NCBI GenBank assembly: GCA_045535935.1
Contig: JAZSMO010000011.1
Location: 1-64,000 of the forward strand
DNA length: 64,000 bases
Source of the DNA: SVFI01 sp045535935
GTDB taxonomy: Bacteria > Bacillota > Clostridia > Lachnospirales > Lachnospiraceae
Direction: 5' to 3'
Position 1 is the first letter of the stretch, and every line of letters starts with the position of its first letter. Below are positions 42,059-50,321 of this stretch, piece after piece. The translations under genes and the position numbers were made by a program. The notes under the pieces were generated by a model, which made no database searches, was not told the DNA's origin, and saw nothing but the letters and a program-made list of their open reading frames with translations.

Positions 42059-42084
42059 ACCAATCACCTCCCTTCACTTATTGA

Positions 42085-42110
42085 AACGCACGAAAAAGGA
42101 ATTCGTTACA
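42085..42110 (-). promoter_or_regulatory. ECF-type promoter of the sigma/anti-sigma operon
   Basis: On the minus strand TGTAAC, a 16-base spacer and CGTT match the -35 AAC and -10 CGT pattern of ECF sigma promoters. It lies about 27 bases upstream of the sigma start codon. Confidence 0.65.
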
Positions 42111-42127
42111 ACATTTTAAAATTTTTC

Positions 42128-42184
42128 AAAAAAAGAGTGCGCACAACAAAATTTCTGCAATGAGAATTTTATTATGTCGCACTC
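42128..42184 (-). terminator. Terminator of pta
   Basis: GAGTGCG and CGCACTC enclose a long imperfect hairpin of about 18 pairs with one bulge and some G-T pairs, followed by seven T on the minus strand. It begins 24 bases after the pta stop. Confidence 0.85.
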
Positions 42185-42207
42185 ATCCTATCGTCTGTCA
42201 ATTCATA

Positions 42208-43209
42208 TTAATAAAGCTGCGCCTGCACGGCCGTCAATGCTACAACACCTACAATATCTTCCCAGGAGCATCCGCGCGAAAGGTCATTTACCGGCTTTGC
42301 AATACCCTGGAGCATCGGCCCGTAAGCTTCTGCTTTACCGAGACGCTGAACAAGCTTGTATCCGATATTACCGCAGTCAAGATTCGGGAATACAAGGACA
42401 TTGGCTTTACCTGCCACTTCACTTCCCGGCGCTTTGGATTTGGCAACCGCCGGTACCAGCGCTGCGTCTGTCTGAAGTTCTCCATCAATACAAAGATACG
42501 GATACTGTTCTTTTGCAATCTGCGTCGCCTCTACTACTTTATCTACAAGCGGATGCTTTGCACTTCCCTTCGTTGAATGAGAAAGCATTGCTATCATCGG
42601 TTTCACTCCAACCAAAGACTGGAAACTCTTGGCAGATGTCTCTGCAATTGCAGCGAGCTCTTCTGCTGTCGGATCCTGGTTCAAACCACAGTCTGCAAAC
42701 AGGAACGTACCGTCTGCACCATATGGGCAATCCGGAACGTCAATGATAAAGAAACCGGATACCAGTTTTACACCCGGAGCCGTCTTCAAAATCTGAAGCG
42801 CCGGACGAAGTGTATCCGCTGTCGCATGACACGCTCCTGCAACCATTCCGTCGGCATCGTTAGCTTTTACCATCATTACACCGAAGGTAAGGTAATCGTT
42901 TAAAAGCTTCTCACGGGCTTTCTCTACGGTCATGCCCTTTGCCTTTCTTGTTTCGTATAACAGTTGCACATATTTCTCTGTCAAATCCGAGGTCTTTGGA
43001 TTGACTACAACCACGCCATCCAGCTCAACTTCAAGCCATCCGGCACCATCCATAATTTTCTCTTCATCACCGACCATGATAATATCTGCAATGCCTTCCT
43101 GCATGATATGCGATGCGGCAATGAGTGTTCTCTTATCACTTGTCTCCGGCAGAACAATCGTCTTTTTATCTGCGCGGGCCTTCTCTTTAATCTTATCAAT
43201 ATATGACAT
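42208..43209 (-). CDS. pta: Phosphate acetyltransferase
   Basis: The 333-residue protein is the short Pta form: IVLPETSDKRTLIAASHIMQEG at the N-terminus, DGMVAGACHATADTLRPALQ near residue 130 and MLSHSTKGSAKHP near residue 213. It interconverts acetyl-CoA and acetyl-phosphate, the step before acetate kinase in ATP-yielding fermentation. Acetate kinase is not adjacent, unlike in many clostridia. It is monocistronic, with its own promoter at 43257-43285 and a strong terminator. Confidence 0.97.
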   Translation of the reverse strand: MSYIDKIKEKARADKKTIVLPETSDKRTLIAASHIMQEGIADIIMVGDEEKIMDGAGWLEVELDGVVVVNPKTSDLTEKYVQLLYETRKAKGMTVEKAREKLLNDYLTFGVMMVKANDADGMVAGACHATADTLRPALQILKTAPGVKLVSGFFIIDVPDCPYGADGTFLFADCGLNQDPTAEELAAIAETSAKSFQSLVGVKPMIAMLSHSTKGSAKHPLVDKVVEATQIAKEQYPYLCIDGELQTDAALVPAVAKSKAPGSEVAGKANVLVFPNLDCGNIGYKLVQRLGKAEAYGPMLQGIAKPVNDLSRGCSWEDIVGVVALTAVQAQLY

Positions 43210-43256
43210 AGTTTTTCTCCCTTCACCCTACTACCCACTAGGGCGTTTATAAATCT

Positions 43257-43285
43257 ATTATAATGCAAGGTTTTGTCAAGCACAA
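43257..43285 (-). promoter_or_regulatory. Promoter of pta with flanking inverted repeat
   Basis: On the minus strand TTGTGC, a 17-base spacer and TATAAT lie 48 bases before pta. An inverted repeat CAAGGTTT (43266-43273) / AAACCTTG (43290-43297) brackets the -35 region and could be an operator. Confidence 0.6.
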
Positions 43286-43313
43286 GATGAAACCTTGTAC
43301 TAAAAAATGAACA

Positions 43314-43342
43314 TTGTACCTTTTTATTAAATATGTTATTTT
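43314..43342 (+). promoter_or_regulatory. Promoter of tmcAL
   Basis: TTGTAC, a 17-base spacer and TATTTT lie 41 bases before the tmcAL start, divergent from pta. Confidence 0.5.
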
Positions 43343-43383
43343 ATTAGTATATGACATTTTAATTAAAACATTTGGAGGTCAGC

Positions 43384-44619
43384 ATGAAAATTGCGGGAAT
43401 CATAGCAGAATATAATCCGTTTCATAACGGACATAAATATCACATCGAACAAACCAGAAAAATTACCGGTGCAGATTTCATTATTGTTGTCATGAGCGGT
43501 AATTTTACGCAGAGAGGAACGCCTGCTATCATCGATAAATATTCCCGTACGCGCATGGCCCTTGAAAACGGAGCGGATATGGTCATCCAGCTTCCTTCCT
43601 GCTATGCGTGCGGAAGTGCGGAGTATTTTGCTGACGGTGCCATTGCACTTCTCGATAAACTGGGCTGTGTGGATTATGTTTGCTTCGGCAGCGAATGCGG
43701 TGATATTGAGCTGCTTCGTCCGATTGCCGAGATTCTCGCCACTGAGCCGGACGACTATCGTGAAATGCTCAAGGCAGAACTCAAAAACGGTGCCACATTC
43801 CCTCGTGCCCGTAACCGTGCGTTGATTCATTGCATTCCTTCTTTTGCCGAAAATGAAAACATCATCGGCTCACCGAACAATATTTTAGGCATTGAATACA
43901 TGAAGAGCATTATCCGCCGCGGCAGCAAGATTACCCCGGTAACCATCCAGCGGACCGGATCCGACTATCACTCACAGCGTTTCAGCCAGCAATACAGTTC
44001 ATCCCTGGCGTTGCGTCATTCCATTGATACGCAGGACTCCCTTGATATGATTCGCGGACAGGTTCCGGAAAATGTGTTTGGCATCATGGAAGAAAATTAC
44101 AAAAAAACATATCCTCTCTTCCCTCGCGATTTTTCAGCCATGCTGAAATACAAACTCCTTGTGGAGGAAAAGAACGGATATACTGATTTTGTGGACATCA
44201 ACGAAGATTTATCCGACCGTATTCTAAAAGTACTCTATCAGTCTTACGACTATGAACAGATGTGTGATATTTTAAAAACGAAAAATATTACATATGCGAG
44301 AGTCAGTCGGCTTCTTTGCCACATTCTTCTTAATCTTCGAAAAGACGATATGCAGGAATACAAAGAAAACGGAACTGTATTCTACGCCCGTGTCCTCGGC
44401 TTCCGGGACGACGACAAAGGACTGTTCAAAAAAATCCAGAAATCCTCTTCCATTCCGCTGATCACCAAGGTGACTGACGGAAAGAAACTGGAATCCGAGG
44501 CCGGACGCAAACAGTTTGAGCAGGACATTCTTGCCTCTCACATTTACGAGAGTATTGTTGCAAGCAAGTATGATTGTCCGATGCAGAACGAATACCAGCG
44601 ACCGGTTATCACAATCTAA
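43384..44619 (+). CDS. tmcAL: tRNA(Met) cytidine acetate ligase
   Basis: The start at 43384 is chosen because GGAGG lies 5 bases upstream, giving 411 residues. The nucleotidyltransferase motif IAEYNPFHNGHKYH, then SGNFTQRGTPA and the later NILGIEY are those of TmcAL (YlbM), which forms N4-acetylcytidine at the wobble position of elongator tRNA-Met using acetate and ATP. It is divergent from pta; both enzymes concern acetyl metabolism, but co-regulation is only conjecture. Confidence 0.95.
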   Translation: MKIAGIIAEYNPFHNGHKYHIEQTRKITGADFIIVVMSGNFTQRGTPAIIDKYSRTRMALENGADMVIQLPSCYACGSAEYFADGAIALLDKLGCVDYVCFGSECGDIELLRPIAEILATEPDDYREMLKAELKNGATFPRARNRALIHCIPSFAENENIIGSPNNILGIEYMKSIIRRGSKITPVTIQRTGSDYHSQRFSQQYSSSLALRHSIDTQDSLDMIRGQVPENVFGIMEENYKKTYPLFPRDFSAMLKYKLLVEEKNGYTDFVDINEDLSDRILKVLYQSYDYEQMCDILKTKNITYARVSRLLCHILLNLRKDDMQEYKENGTVFYARVLGFRDDDKGLFKKIQKSSSIPLITKVTDGKKLESEAGRKQFEQDILASHIYESIVASKYDCPMQNEYQRPVITI

Positions 44620-44644
44620 TAACAATGAATAATTCACAAACACA

Positions 44645-44684
44645 AAAAAGCATCACTTTGATTACTCAAAATGATGCTTTTTAT
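44645..44684 (+). terminator. Bidirectional terminator between tmcAL and the PFL gene
   Basis: AAAAAGCATCA and TGATGCTTTTT form an 11-bp stem, with inner TTTGA/TCAAA pairs. T-runs are present on both strands. Confidence 0.88.
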
Positions 44685-44708
44685 ATTGATTCCTATTCTC
44701 TTATTCTC

Positions 44709-46073
44709 TTAATTTTTAAAACTATGAATCGGAGCCGGGATTCGTCCGCCGCGATTCACAAACGCGTCACATCCGAACGGATTGACAGGCATAATCGGTG
44801 CATATCCCAAAAGGCCACCAAACTCAACTGTCTCTCCGACGCCTTTTCCAATCACCGGAATAATACGAACCGCTGTCGTTTTCTGGTTTACCATACCGAT
44901 CGCCATCTCATCTGCAATAATACCGGAAATTGTCGTTGCCTTCGTATCTCCCGGAATGGCAATCATATCAAGACCAACGCTGCACACACAGGTCATCGCT
45001 TCCAATTTTTCCAACGTAAGTGCTCCTGCCAGTACCGCATCGATCATTCCCTGGTCTTCACTGACCGGAATAAATGCACCGCTGAGTCCTCCCACGTAAG
45101 AAGACGCCATAACTCCGCCTTTTTTCACCTGGTCATTCAAAAGTGCAAGCGCTGCTGTCGTTCCCGGTGCCCCCGCATATTCCAGACCGATCTCACAAAG
45201 GATATCTGCCACGGAATCACCGATGGCCGGTGTCGGTGCAAGCGATAAATCTACAATACCGAAAGGAATACCAAGCATTTTGGACGCTTCCTTTGCCACC
45301 AACTGTCCGACACGTGTCACCTTAAACGCCGTCTTTTTAATGGTTTCACAAAGCACTTCAAAGCTTTCCCCTCGTACCTTCTGAAGCGCAGTGCGAACTA
45401 CTCCCGGACCGGATACCCCGACATTAATGATTGCATCCGCTTCCGTCACGCCGTGAAACGCTCCTGCCATAAAAGGATTGTCATCCGGCGCATTACAGAA
45501 CACTACTAATTTTGCACATCCCAGCGAATCATCCTCCTTGGTATATTCGGCTGTCTCTTTAATGATCTCTCCCATGAGTTTTACCGCATCCATGTTAATC
45601 CCTGTTTTGGTCGAACCCAGATTCACGGAACTGCAGACACGTTCTGTCGTAGAAAGTGCGAGCGGAATGGATCGGATCAAAAGCTCGTCCGCCTTAGTCA
45701 TCCCTTTGGAAACAAGTGCAGAATATCCACCGATAAAGTTAACTCCCACTTCATGGGCAACCGTATCGAGCACCTTGGCAATCTGCGCAAAATCCTCTGT
45801 CGTCTTGCAACATGCGCCTCCTACAAGTGCAATCGGCGTTACGCTGATTCGTTTATTTACGATTGGAATTCCATATTCTTTTTCAATTTTGTTTCCTGTT
45901 TCAATCAGCTTATCTGTTGTACTTCTGATCTTTTCATATATTTTTCTTTTACAGGCTTCGAGATCGGAATCAATACAGTCCAGCAAACTGATTCCGATGG
46001 TAATCGTACGCACATCCAGATTCTCTTTTTCTATCATTTCATTGGTTTCTAATACTTCGTATTGACTGATCAT
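44709..46073 (-). CDS. PFL-family protein (UPF0210/DUF711)
   Basis: The 454-residue soluble protein is full length for the UPF0210 family, which is related to pyruvate formate-lyase by fold. Visible segments include RTITIGISLLDCIDSDL, ALVGGACCKTTEDFAQ, CNAPDDNPFMAGAFHG and the glycine-rich GVSGPGVVRTAL. It lies 38 bases downstream of an ACT-domain gene, a pairing found in many Firmicutes and archaea. It lacks an obvious glycyl-radical motif (RVSGY-type) at the C-terminus, so a radical mechanism is unlikely. The biochemical role is unknown. Confidence 0.92.
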   Translation of the reverse strand: MISQYEVLETNEMIEKENLDVRTITIGISLLDCIDSDLEACKRKIYEKIRSTTDKLIETGNKIEKEYGIPIVNKRISVTPIALVGGACCKTTEDFAQIAKVLDTVAHEVGVNFIGGYSALVSKGMTKADELLIRSIPLALSTTERVCSSVNLGSTKTGINMDAVKLMGEIIKETAEYTKEDDSLGCAKLVVFCNAPDDNPFMAGAFHGVTEADAIINVGVSGPGVVRTALQKVRGESFEVLCETIKKTAFKVTRVGQLVAKEASKMLGIPFGIVDLSLAPTPAIGDSVADILCEIGLEYAGAPGTTAALALLNDQVKKGGVMASSYVGGLSGAFIPVSEDQGMIDAVLAGALTLEKLEAMTCVCSVGLDMIAIPGDTKATTISGIIADEMAIGMVNQKTTAVRIIPVIGKGVGETVEFGGLLGYAPIMPVNPFGCDAFVNRGGRIPAPIHSFKN

Positions 46074-46111
46074 AATGATGTCTCCTTATGTAAAAATGGT
46101 CGTATCCAAAG

Positions 46112-46384
46112 TTATACTCTGTGCATCATGTCAAAAATTTCTTCTCTCTGACATTTGATCATAACACCGATCTCTTCTCCGACTGCCTTGAGATCATCTG
46201 ACATATCACCGAATGATTTCAGTGCATTGCTTCGATCTACGATCATCATCATGTTAAAATAATCTGCTACGATTGTTTGTGAAATATCGAGAATATTGAT
46301 CTGGTTGTCTGCCAGATAGGTACATACTTTTGCAATAATACCGACGGTGTCTTTTCCTACTACTGTAATGATTGTCTTTTTCAT
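46112..46384 (-). CDS. ACT-domain protein (UPF0237)
   Basis: Starting at 46384 with AAAGGAG upstream, the 90-residue protein is a single ACT domain: MKKTIITVVGKDTVGIIAKV, then ILDISQTIVADYFNMMMIVD. ACT domains bind amino acids or other small ligands. It is always found with the adjacent PFL-family gene, so it is probably its regulatory partner. It has its own promoter at 46422-46450. Confidence 0.93.
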   Translation of the reverse strand: MKKTIITVVGKDTVGIIAKVCTYLADNQINILDISQTIVADYFNMMMIVDRSNALKSFGDMSDDLKAVGEEIGVMIKCQREEIFDMMHRV

Positions 46385-46421
46385 GTCTGTTTCTCCTTTA
46401 GTTTTTATCAAACCATTGTTT

Positions 46422-46450
46422 ATCATATACTTATCCGCAACGGAATGCAA
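46422..46450 (-). promoter_or_regulatory. Promoter of the ACT-PFL pair
   Basis: On the minus strand TTGCAT, a 17-base spacer and TATGAT lie 37 bases upstream of the ACT-domain start codon. Confidence 0.6.
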
Positions 46451-46455
46451 GCTTT

Positions 46456-47253
46456 CTATACTTCTACAAGTCCGGACGGTTCATTTCGCTCTGCGACGCG
46501 GATATCAAAATCCGATGCCTGATACGGATTGTCTCCCATGGTAATCTCCAAACGCACCGCCTCATGGGCAAGCTGCGGATGATTGTTCTCCTTGCTCAAA
46601 TGCCCTAAAAAGACATGTTTCAATCCGTCATGAACAATCGAACTTAAAAGTCTTCCTGCATTTTCATTGGAAAGATGACCCTTCTTTCCTAAAATACGCT
46701 GTTTCAAATAATACGGATAAGGTCCCACCTGAACCATATTCACGTCATGGTTAGCCTCAAGCAATATGGCATCCAAACCTTTAAGATGCTCCACGATCTC
46801 ATCGGTATAAAATCCCATATCGGTAGCCACCGCTATCTTACTGGTCTCATTTGACACCTTGAAGCAAACCGGCTCCGCCGCATCATGAGAAATCGGAATG
46901 GCCTGTATCATCAAAGATCCAACTGATATATTTTCATTTTTTCGGATAGCCTGAAACAACTGCCCGTCGATATCTCCTACCGATTTTGCTGTGGAAATTC
47001 CCGCAATTGTCCCTCTTGTAGAATAGATCGGAACGTCAAACTTTCTCGAAAGCACACCCAAACCACTGATGTGGTCCGCATGTTCATGGGTTACAAAAAC
47101 TGCATCCAGATCTTTTCCGCTGACACCGATAGAATGCAGCCCTGCTTCAATCCTTTTTCCGCTGATCCCCGCATCAATCAGAATATGCGTGGTATCATCA
47201 CCGATATAAATGCAGTTCCCGCTGCTTCCACTGGCTATACTAAGTAGTCTCAT
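46456..47253 (-). CDS. MBL-fold metallohydrolase (WalJ/YycJ-like)
   Basis: The 265-residue protein has the metallo-beta-lactamase signature FVTHEHADHISGLG near residue 53, later ISHDAAEPV, the aspartate in AVATDMGF and a C-terminal FLGHLSKENNHP. This pattern fits the WalJ (YycJ) family, 5'-3' exonucleases tied to mismatch repair and cell-wall control. Unlike in bacilli it is not next to walRK. It lies 3 bases after the FtsA-like gene. Confidence 0.9.
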   Translation of the reverse strand: MRLLSIASGSSGNCIYIGDDTTHILIDAGISGKRIEAGLHSIGVSGKDLDAVFVTHEHADHISGLGVLSRKFDVPIYSTRGTIAGISTAKSVGDIDGQLFQAIRKNENISVGSLMIQAIPISHDAAEPVCFKVSNETSKIAVATDMGFYTDEIVEHLKGLDAILLEANHDVNMVQVGPYPYYLKQRILGKKGHLSNENAGRLLSSIVHDGLKHVFLGHLSKENNHPQLAHEAVRLEITMGDNPYQASDFDIRVAERNEPSGLVEV

Positions 47254-47256
47254 TGT

Positions 47257-49707
47257 TTAGTCCTTCCAAAAAATCTGCAGTTCATCTCCATTATGCAACG
47301 GCTCAATGTACTGCGCTTTTCTTCCGTTGATCAACGTCTCCACCATTTTTCCCTGTGGCTTTGAAAGATCAAAATTAATGCGATCAAATACATCCACATA
47401 GATATAATCTGATTTCCCCGTCAAAGTAACCGGATCACCGTTTACAATGACTGTCACTCCGACTGTCGGAGCACTCACAGGTTCCTGAACCGGCTGTGGT
47501 TCCGGCTGAGGTTCCGGCTGTGGTTTCGGTTGTGGTTGCGGCGTTTCAACCGGTTCCGGCTGTGGTTTCGGTGCCCGAACCGCCTTCGGAGCTCCGAATG
47601 TAATATTCGGCATTACCGGTCTTGAAACAACCGGCGGCATCTGGCCTGTCTGATTAAAAGCTGTCGCAAATGCTGAAATTCGTTCTGCTGCCGCATATGC
47701 TTTTGCTTTCTTCAGCTCTTCTTCCACTTCCTCCGTAACAGGAGCTTTTGCAATTTCATCTGCACGTCTTCTGGCGCGTTCCAGCGGGCTTAATCCATCT
47801 TCGCTTTCCAAGGTCGACATCTGCTTCGGCTGTTCCCAAATCGCCGTTTCCTGCATAATCGGTTCCTTTTCAGATACCGGATCAGAATCCATCGTTTCTT
47901 CCTCTATGGAATCATCCTGTCCATCTGTATCTTCATCCGAAGTTTCCGGCTGTTCATAGGACCATTCCAGAGTGAAGTTATCATACACTTTTGTCTCTTT
48001 TTCTGCCACTGCATTGTTCACACGGATAACGGCCCCCTGCTCAAGCAAAACATCCATCACTTCTGTGATTTGCTCTACGGTATAGTAATTGAGCATCTCA
48101 ATCACATCGCCGTCCTGAATTTCATAGTAAGCCGTCTGCAACTCTCCGTTTACACTGGCAAACTTTGGAAGACTGATCTGCTGCCCGTTTACAACTATGC
48201 TGATCGTCTCCTTATATTCAGGGAAACGTCCGAGCTGCTGACTTGCCTTTTCTCCGGCCGTCGAACATGTCACACTAATCACATCGTTGGCACGGATCGG
48301 AGTATGTATATCCGCAGGTTCACCGTTAAGCAAAATTACCGCCGACTCACCTCGTCCGCCGCGAATGGTACGCTCCTTGCCGTTCAATGTAAAGGTAAGC
48401 GATTCTCCTCGTTTCGGGAACAGGTCTTCATTTGGGAATTCTGCCTGAATCGCCGCATCGACGATTGCCAGTTTATTATTATCATATAGTTTCACTCTCT
48501 GTCCGTTAAATGTCACGAACATGAAATTATTACTCTGTTCATAGAAATTCAAACAAATACCGACCGGAGTTACCAAAAGGGAGTCTTTTACGATATCACG
48601 CGGAAGGAATTCAATCTTCTGCATGACTTCCTCCCCGCGGATAGCACATCGCTCCTCCGGTATGCCGAGAAATTCAGCCACAAATTTGGTATATCCCTCA
48701 ATTTTTCCGCCTCCACCGACAACAAACACTGCGCTGACCGGTTTATCACCATTCAGTTCTCTGATCTTATCAGCCGCCTGCCGAGCCATAGAAGTCAGGT
48801 TATCCTCCACCACATGAAGAACCTCTTCCTTGGCAATCTTTTGCGGAATCCCCATGATATCCTTGTATTCTACCACATCCAGTTTTTCGATACCGCATTT
48901 GATATTTTCCGCCGTTTTAAAATCTACAAGACAATGTCTTGCAATATCTTCGGTCAGACAGTCTCCGGCTACCGGAAGCATCCCGTAAGCTACAATACTT
49001 CCGTCTTTCGTCACAGAAATATCGCTTGTACCTGCGCCCACATCGATAAGCGCAATGTTCAGCATGCGATACATCTGCGGAATCGCAACTTCCATAGCTG
49101 CAATCGGCTCAAGCGTCAGATTAGCAACTTCAAGTCCTGCAAGTTCCACCGCCCTGTACAGTCCATCTACTACATCATCCGGAAGGAAAGTTGCGATGAG
49201 ATCTGCTGCGATTACCTTTGCTTTATGATTTTCAAGATTGCTCATCGGATAACCGTTCATATAATATTTCATGACCGTATATCCGACACAATAAAATTTC
49301 ATATCCAGATCGTTTTCCTTCTGGAACTGCTCATAAGCTTTTTCCACACCGTAGGAATCCAATGCAAAAATATCCTCTTTTGCAATGAGTTTTTCACCTT
49401 CCAGATCGATTTCCACATGTGTCGTCACCGTCCGAAGCACACGACCGGCCGCAGCAATGCATACTTGCTTCAGTTCCTGCTTAACCTCGATTTCCAATTC
49501 CTCCGTCACTTCACGGATCATGTCTCCGACCGCTCCGATATCATGAATCTGTCCATCGATCATGGCTCTTGTCTCATGTTCCTTTACACGCTGCGCCACA
49601 ACGACGAAACGGTCCTTTTCCAAATATCCGATTGTGCCGACAATACTTCTCGTACCGATATCAAGTCCGTATACATATTTCGGTTGTTTTATTTCTGGTC
49701 TCTGCAC
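47257..49707 (-). CDS. FtsA-like actin-family protein with added small modules
   Basis: Residues 1 to about 385 form an actin/FtsA fold: phosphate-1 YGLDIGTRSIVGTIG, phosphate-2 LIDVGAGTSDISV (about 220) and adenosine motif VVGGGGKIEG (about 329). The next part (about 397-560) contains two to three short beta-rich modules built around VNG or LNG turns and GD turns (FNGQRVKLYD, VVNGQQISLP, EIQDGDVIEM). An acidic linker follows (about 585-660), then a coil, a Pro/Gln/Glu repeat (about 712-745) and a final module (VTVIVNGDPVTLTG to the end). It exceeds ordinary FtsA (about 420) by 400 residues. No amphipathic membrane-binding tail is visible. It is probably a cytoskeletal or division-related scaffold. 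Confidence 0.82.
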   Translation of the reverse strand: MQRPEIKQPKYVYGLDIGTRSIVGTIGYLEKDRFVVVAQRVKEHETRAMIDGQIHDIGAVGDMIREVTEELEIEVKQELKQVCIAAAGRVLRTVTTHVEIDLEGEKLIAKEDIFALDSYGVEKAYEQFQKENDLDMKFYCVGYTVMKYYMNGYPMSNLENHKAKVIAADLIATFLPDDVVDGLYRAVELAGLEVANLTLEPIAAMEVAIPQMYRMLNIALIDVGAGTSDISVTKDGSIVAYGMLPVAGDCLTEDIARHCLVDFKTAENIKCGIEKLDVVEYKDIMGIPQKIAKEEVLHVVEDNLTSMARQAADKIRELNGDKPVSAVFVVGGGGKIEGYTKFVAEFLGIPEERCAIRGEEVMQKIEFLPRDIVKDSLLVTPVGICLNFYEQSNNFMFVTFNGQRVKLYDNNKLAIVDAAIQAEFPNEDLFPKRGESLTFTLNGKERTIRGGRGESAVILLNGEPADIHTPIRANDVISVTCSTAGEKASQQLGRFPEYKETISIVVNGQQISLPKFASVNGELQTAYYEIQDGDVIEMLNYYTVEQITEVMDVLLEQGAVIRVNNAVAEKETKVYDNFTLEWSYEQPETSDEDTDGQDDSIEEETMDSDPVSEKEPIMQETAIWEQPKQMSTLESEDGLSPLERARRRADEIAKAPVTEEVEEELKKAKAYAAAERISAFATAFNQTGQMPPVVSRPVMPNITFGAPKAVRAPKPQPEPVETPQPQPKPQPEPQPEPQPVQEPVSAPTVGVTVIVNGDPVTLTGKSDYIYVDVFDRINFDLSKPQGKMVETLINGRKAQYIEPLHNGDELQIFWKD
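47481..47571 (+). repeat. Proline/glutamine-coding repeat in the FtsA-like gene
   Basis: About ten degenerate copies of a GGTTCCGGCTGT-like 12-base unit encode alternating Pro-Gln, Pro-Glu and Pro-Lys residues on the minus strand. Such tracts can expand or contract in frame. Confidence 0.7.
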
Positions 49708-50300
49708 AGGTATACCCCCATTTTTTCATCAATCTGTTTTATTGTTTCTTCAAAGCTTCCCGAATTATCAATGACTACCTCACAAACTTCTCGAAATCTG
49801 CCCTCAGCGAGTTGTTTTTCCATAATGGAAGTAATCTTCTCCTCAGAATATCCGCGACTGGCTCTGAGCCTTTCTCTGCGGACACTCTCGCTTGCGTATA
49901 CATACCACATTTCATCAACAATCTCATCATAATGCTCCTCAATCAGAAGGGCTGCTTCCAAAAAGAAAAACTCTCTTTTCCCGCTTTCTTTCTCCGCCTT
50001 GATCTCCTGCAATATATATTTTCGCACCGCCGGATGTAGGATCTCGTTAATCTGCTCAAGCTTAGCTTTATCCGAAAATATAGCCTTCGCCATTTTTGCC
50101 CGGTCAATTGTTTTATCCTCACCGAGTATCTCCTCGCCGAGACAAGCCACTACCGGTTCATAGCATGGCATTCCGGGATCCTTTAACCGATTGGCCGCTT
50201 CGTCCGCAAGCAGAATGCGTGCATTATATTTTTTTTGAATGTAGGCGAGCACTTCCGACTTTCCTGCGCCGACACCGCCCGTAATCCCAATCAAAATCAT
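49689..50300 (-). CDS. coaE: Dephospho-CoA kinase
   Basis: The 203-residue protein has the P-loop LIGITGGVGAGKSEVLAYI and the CoaE motifs LADEAANRLKDPG and FLEAALLIEEHYDEIVDEMWYV. It performs the last step of coenzyme A synthesis. It overlaps the start of the FtsA-like gene by 19 bases and lies 21 bases after polA, the common Firmicutes polA-coaE order. Confidence 0.96.
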   Translation of the reverse strand: MILIGITGGVGAGKSEVLAYIQKKYNARILLADEAANRLKDPGMPCYEPVVACLGEEILGEDKTIDRAKMAKAIFSDKAKLEQINEILHPAVRKYILQEIKAEKESGKREFFFLEAALLIEEHYDEIVDEMWYVYASESVRRERLRASRGYSEEKITSIMEKQLAEGRFREVCEVVIDNSGSFEETIKQIDEKMGVYLCRDQK

Positions 50301-50321
50301 ATCTGGTTCCTTCTCGTTTGT

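Noticed and set aside
43210..43260. TTGACA close to the pta TATAAT as the main promoter
   Set aside because: The spacing is only 11 bases; TTGTGC at 17 bases is more plausible.
48814..49932. A 372-codon plus-strand open frame opposite the FtsA-like and coaE genes
   Set aside because: It is antisense to two well-supported genes, has no ribosome-binding site, and the protein is a cysteine/histidine/phenylalanine-rich mixture typical of the opposite strand of a real gene.
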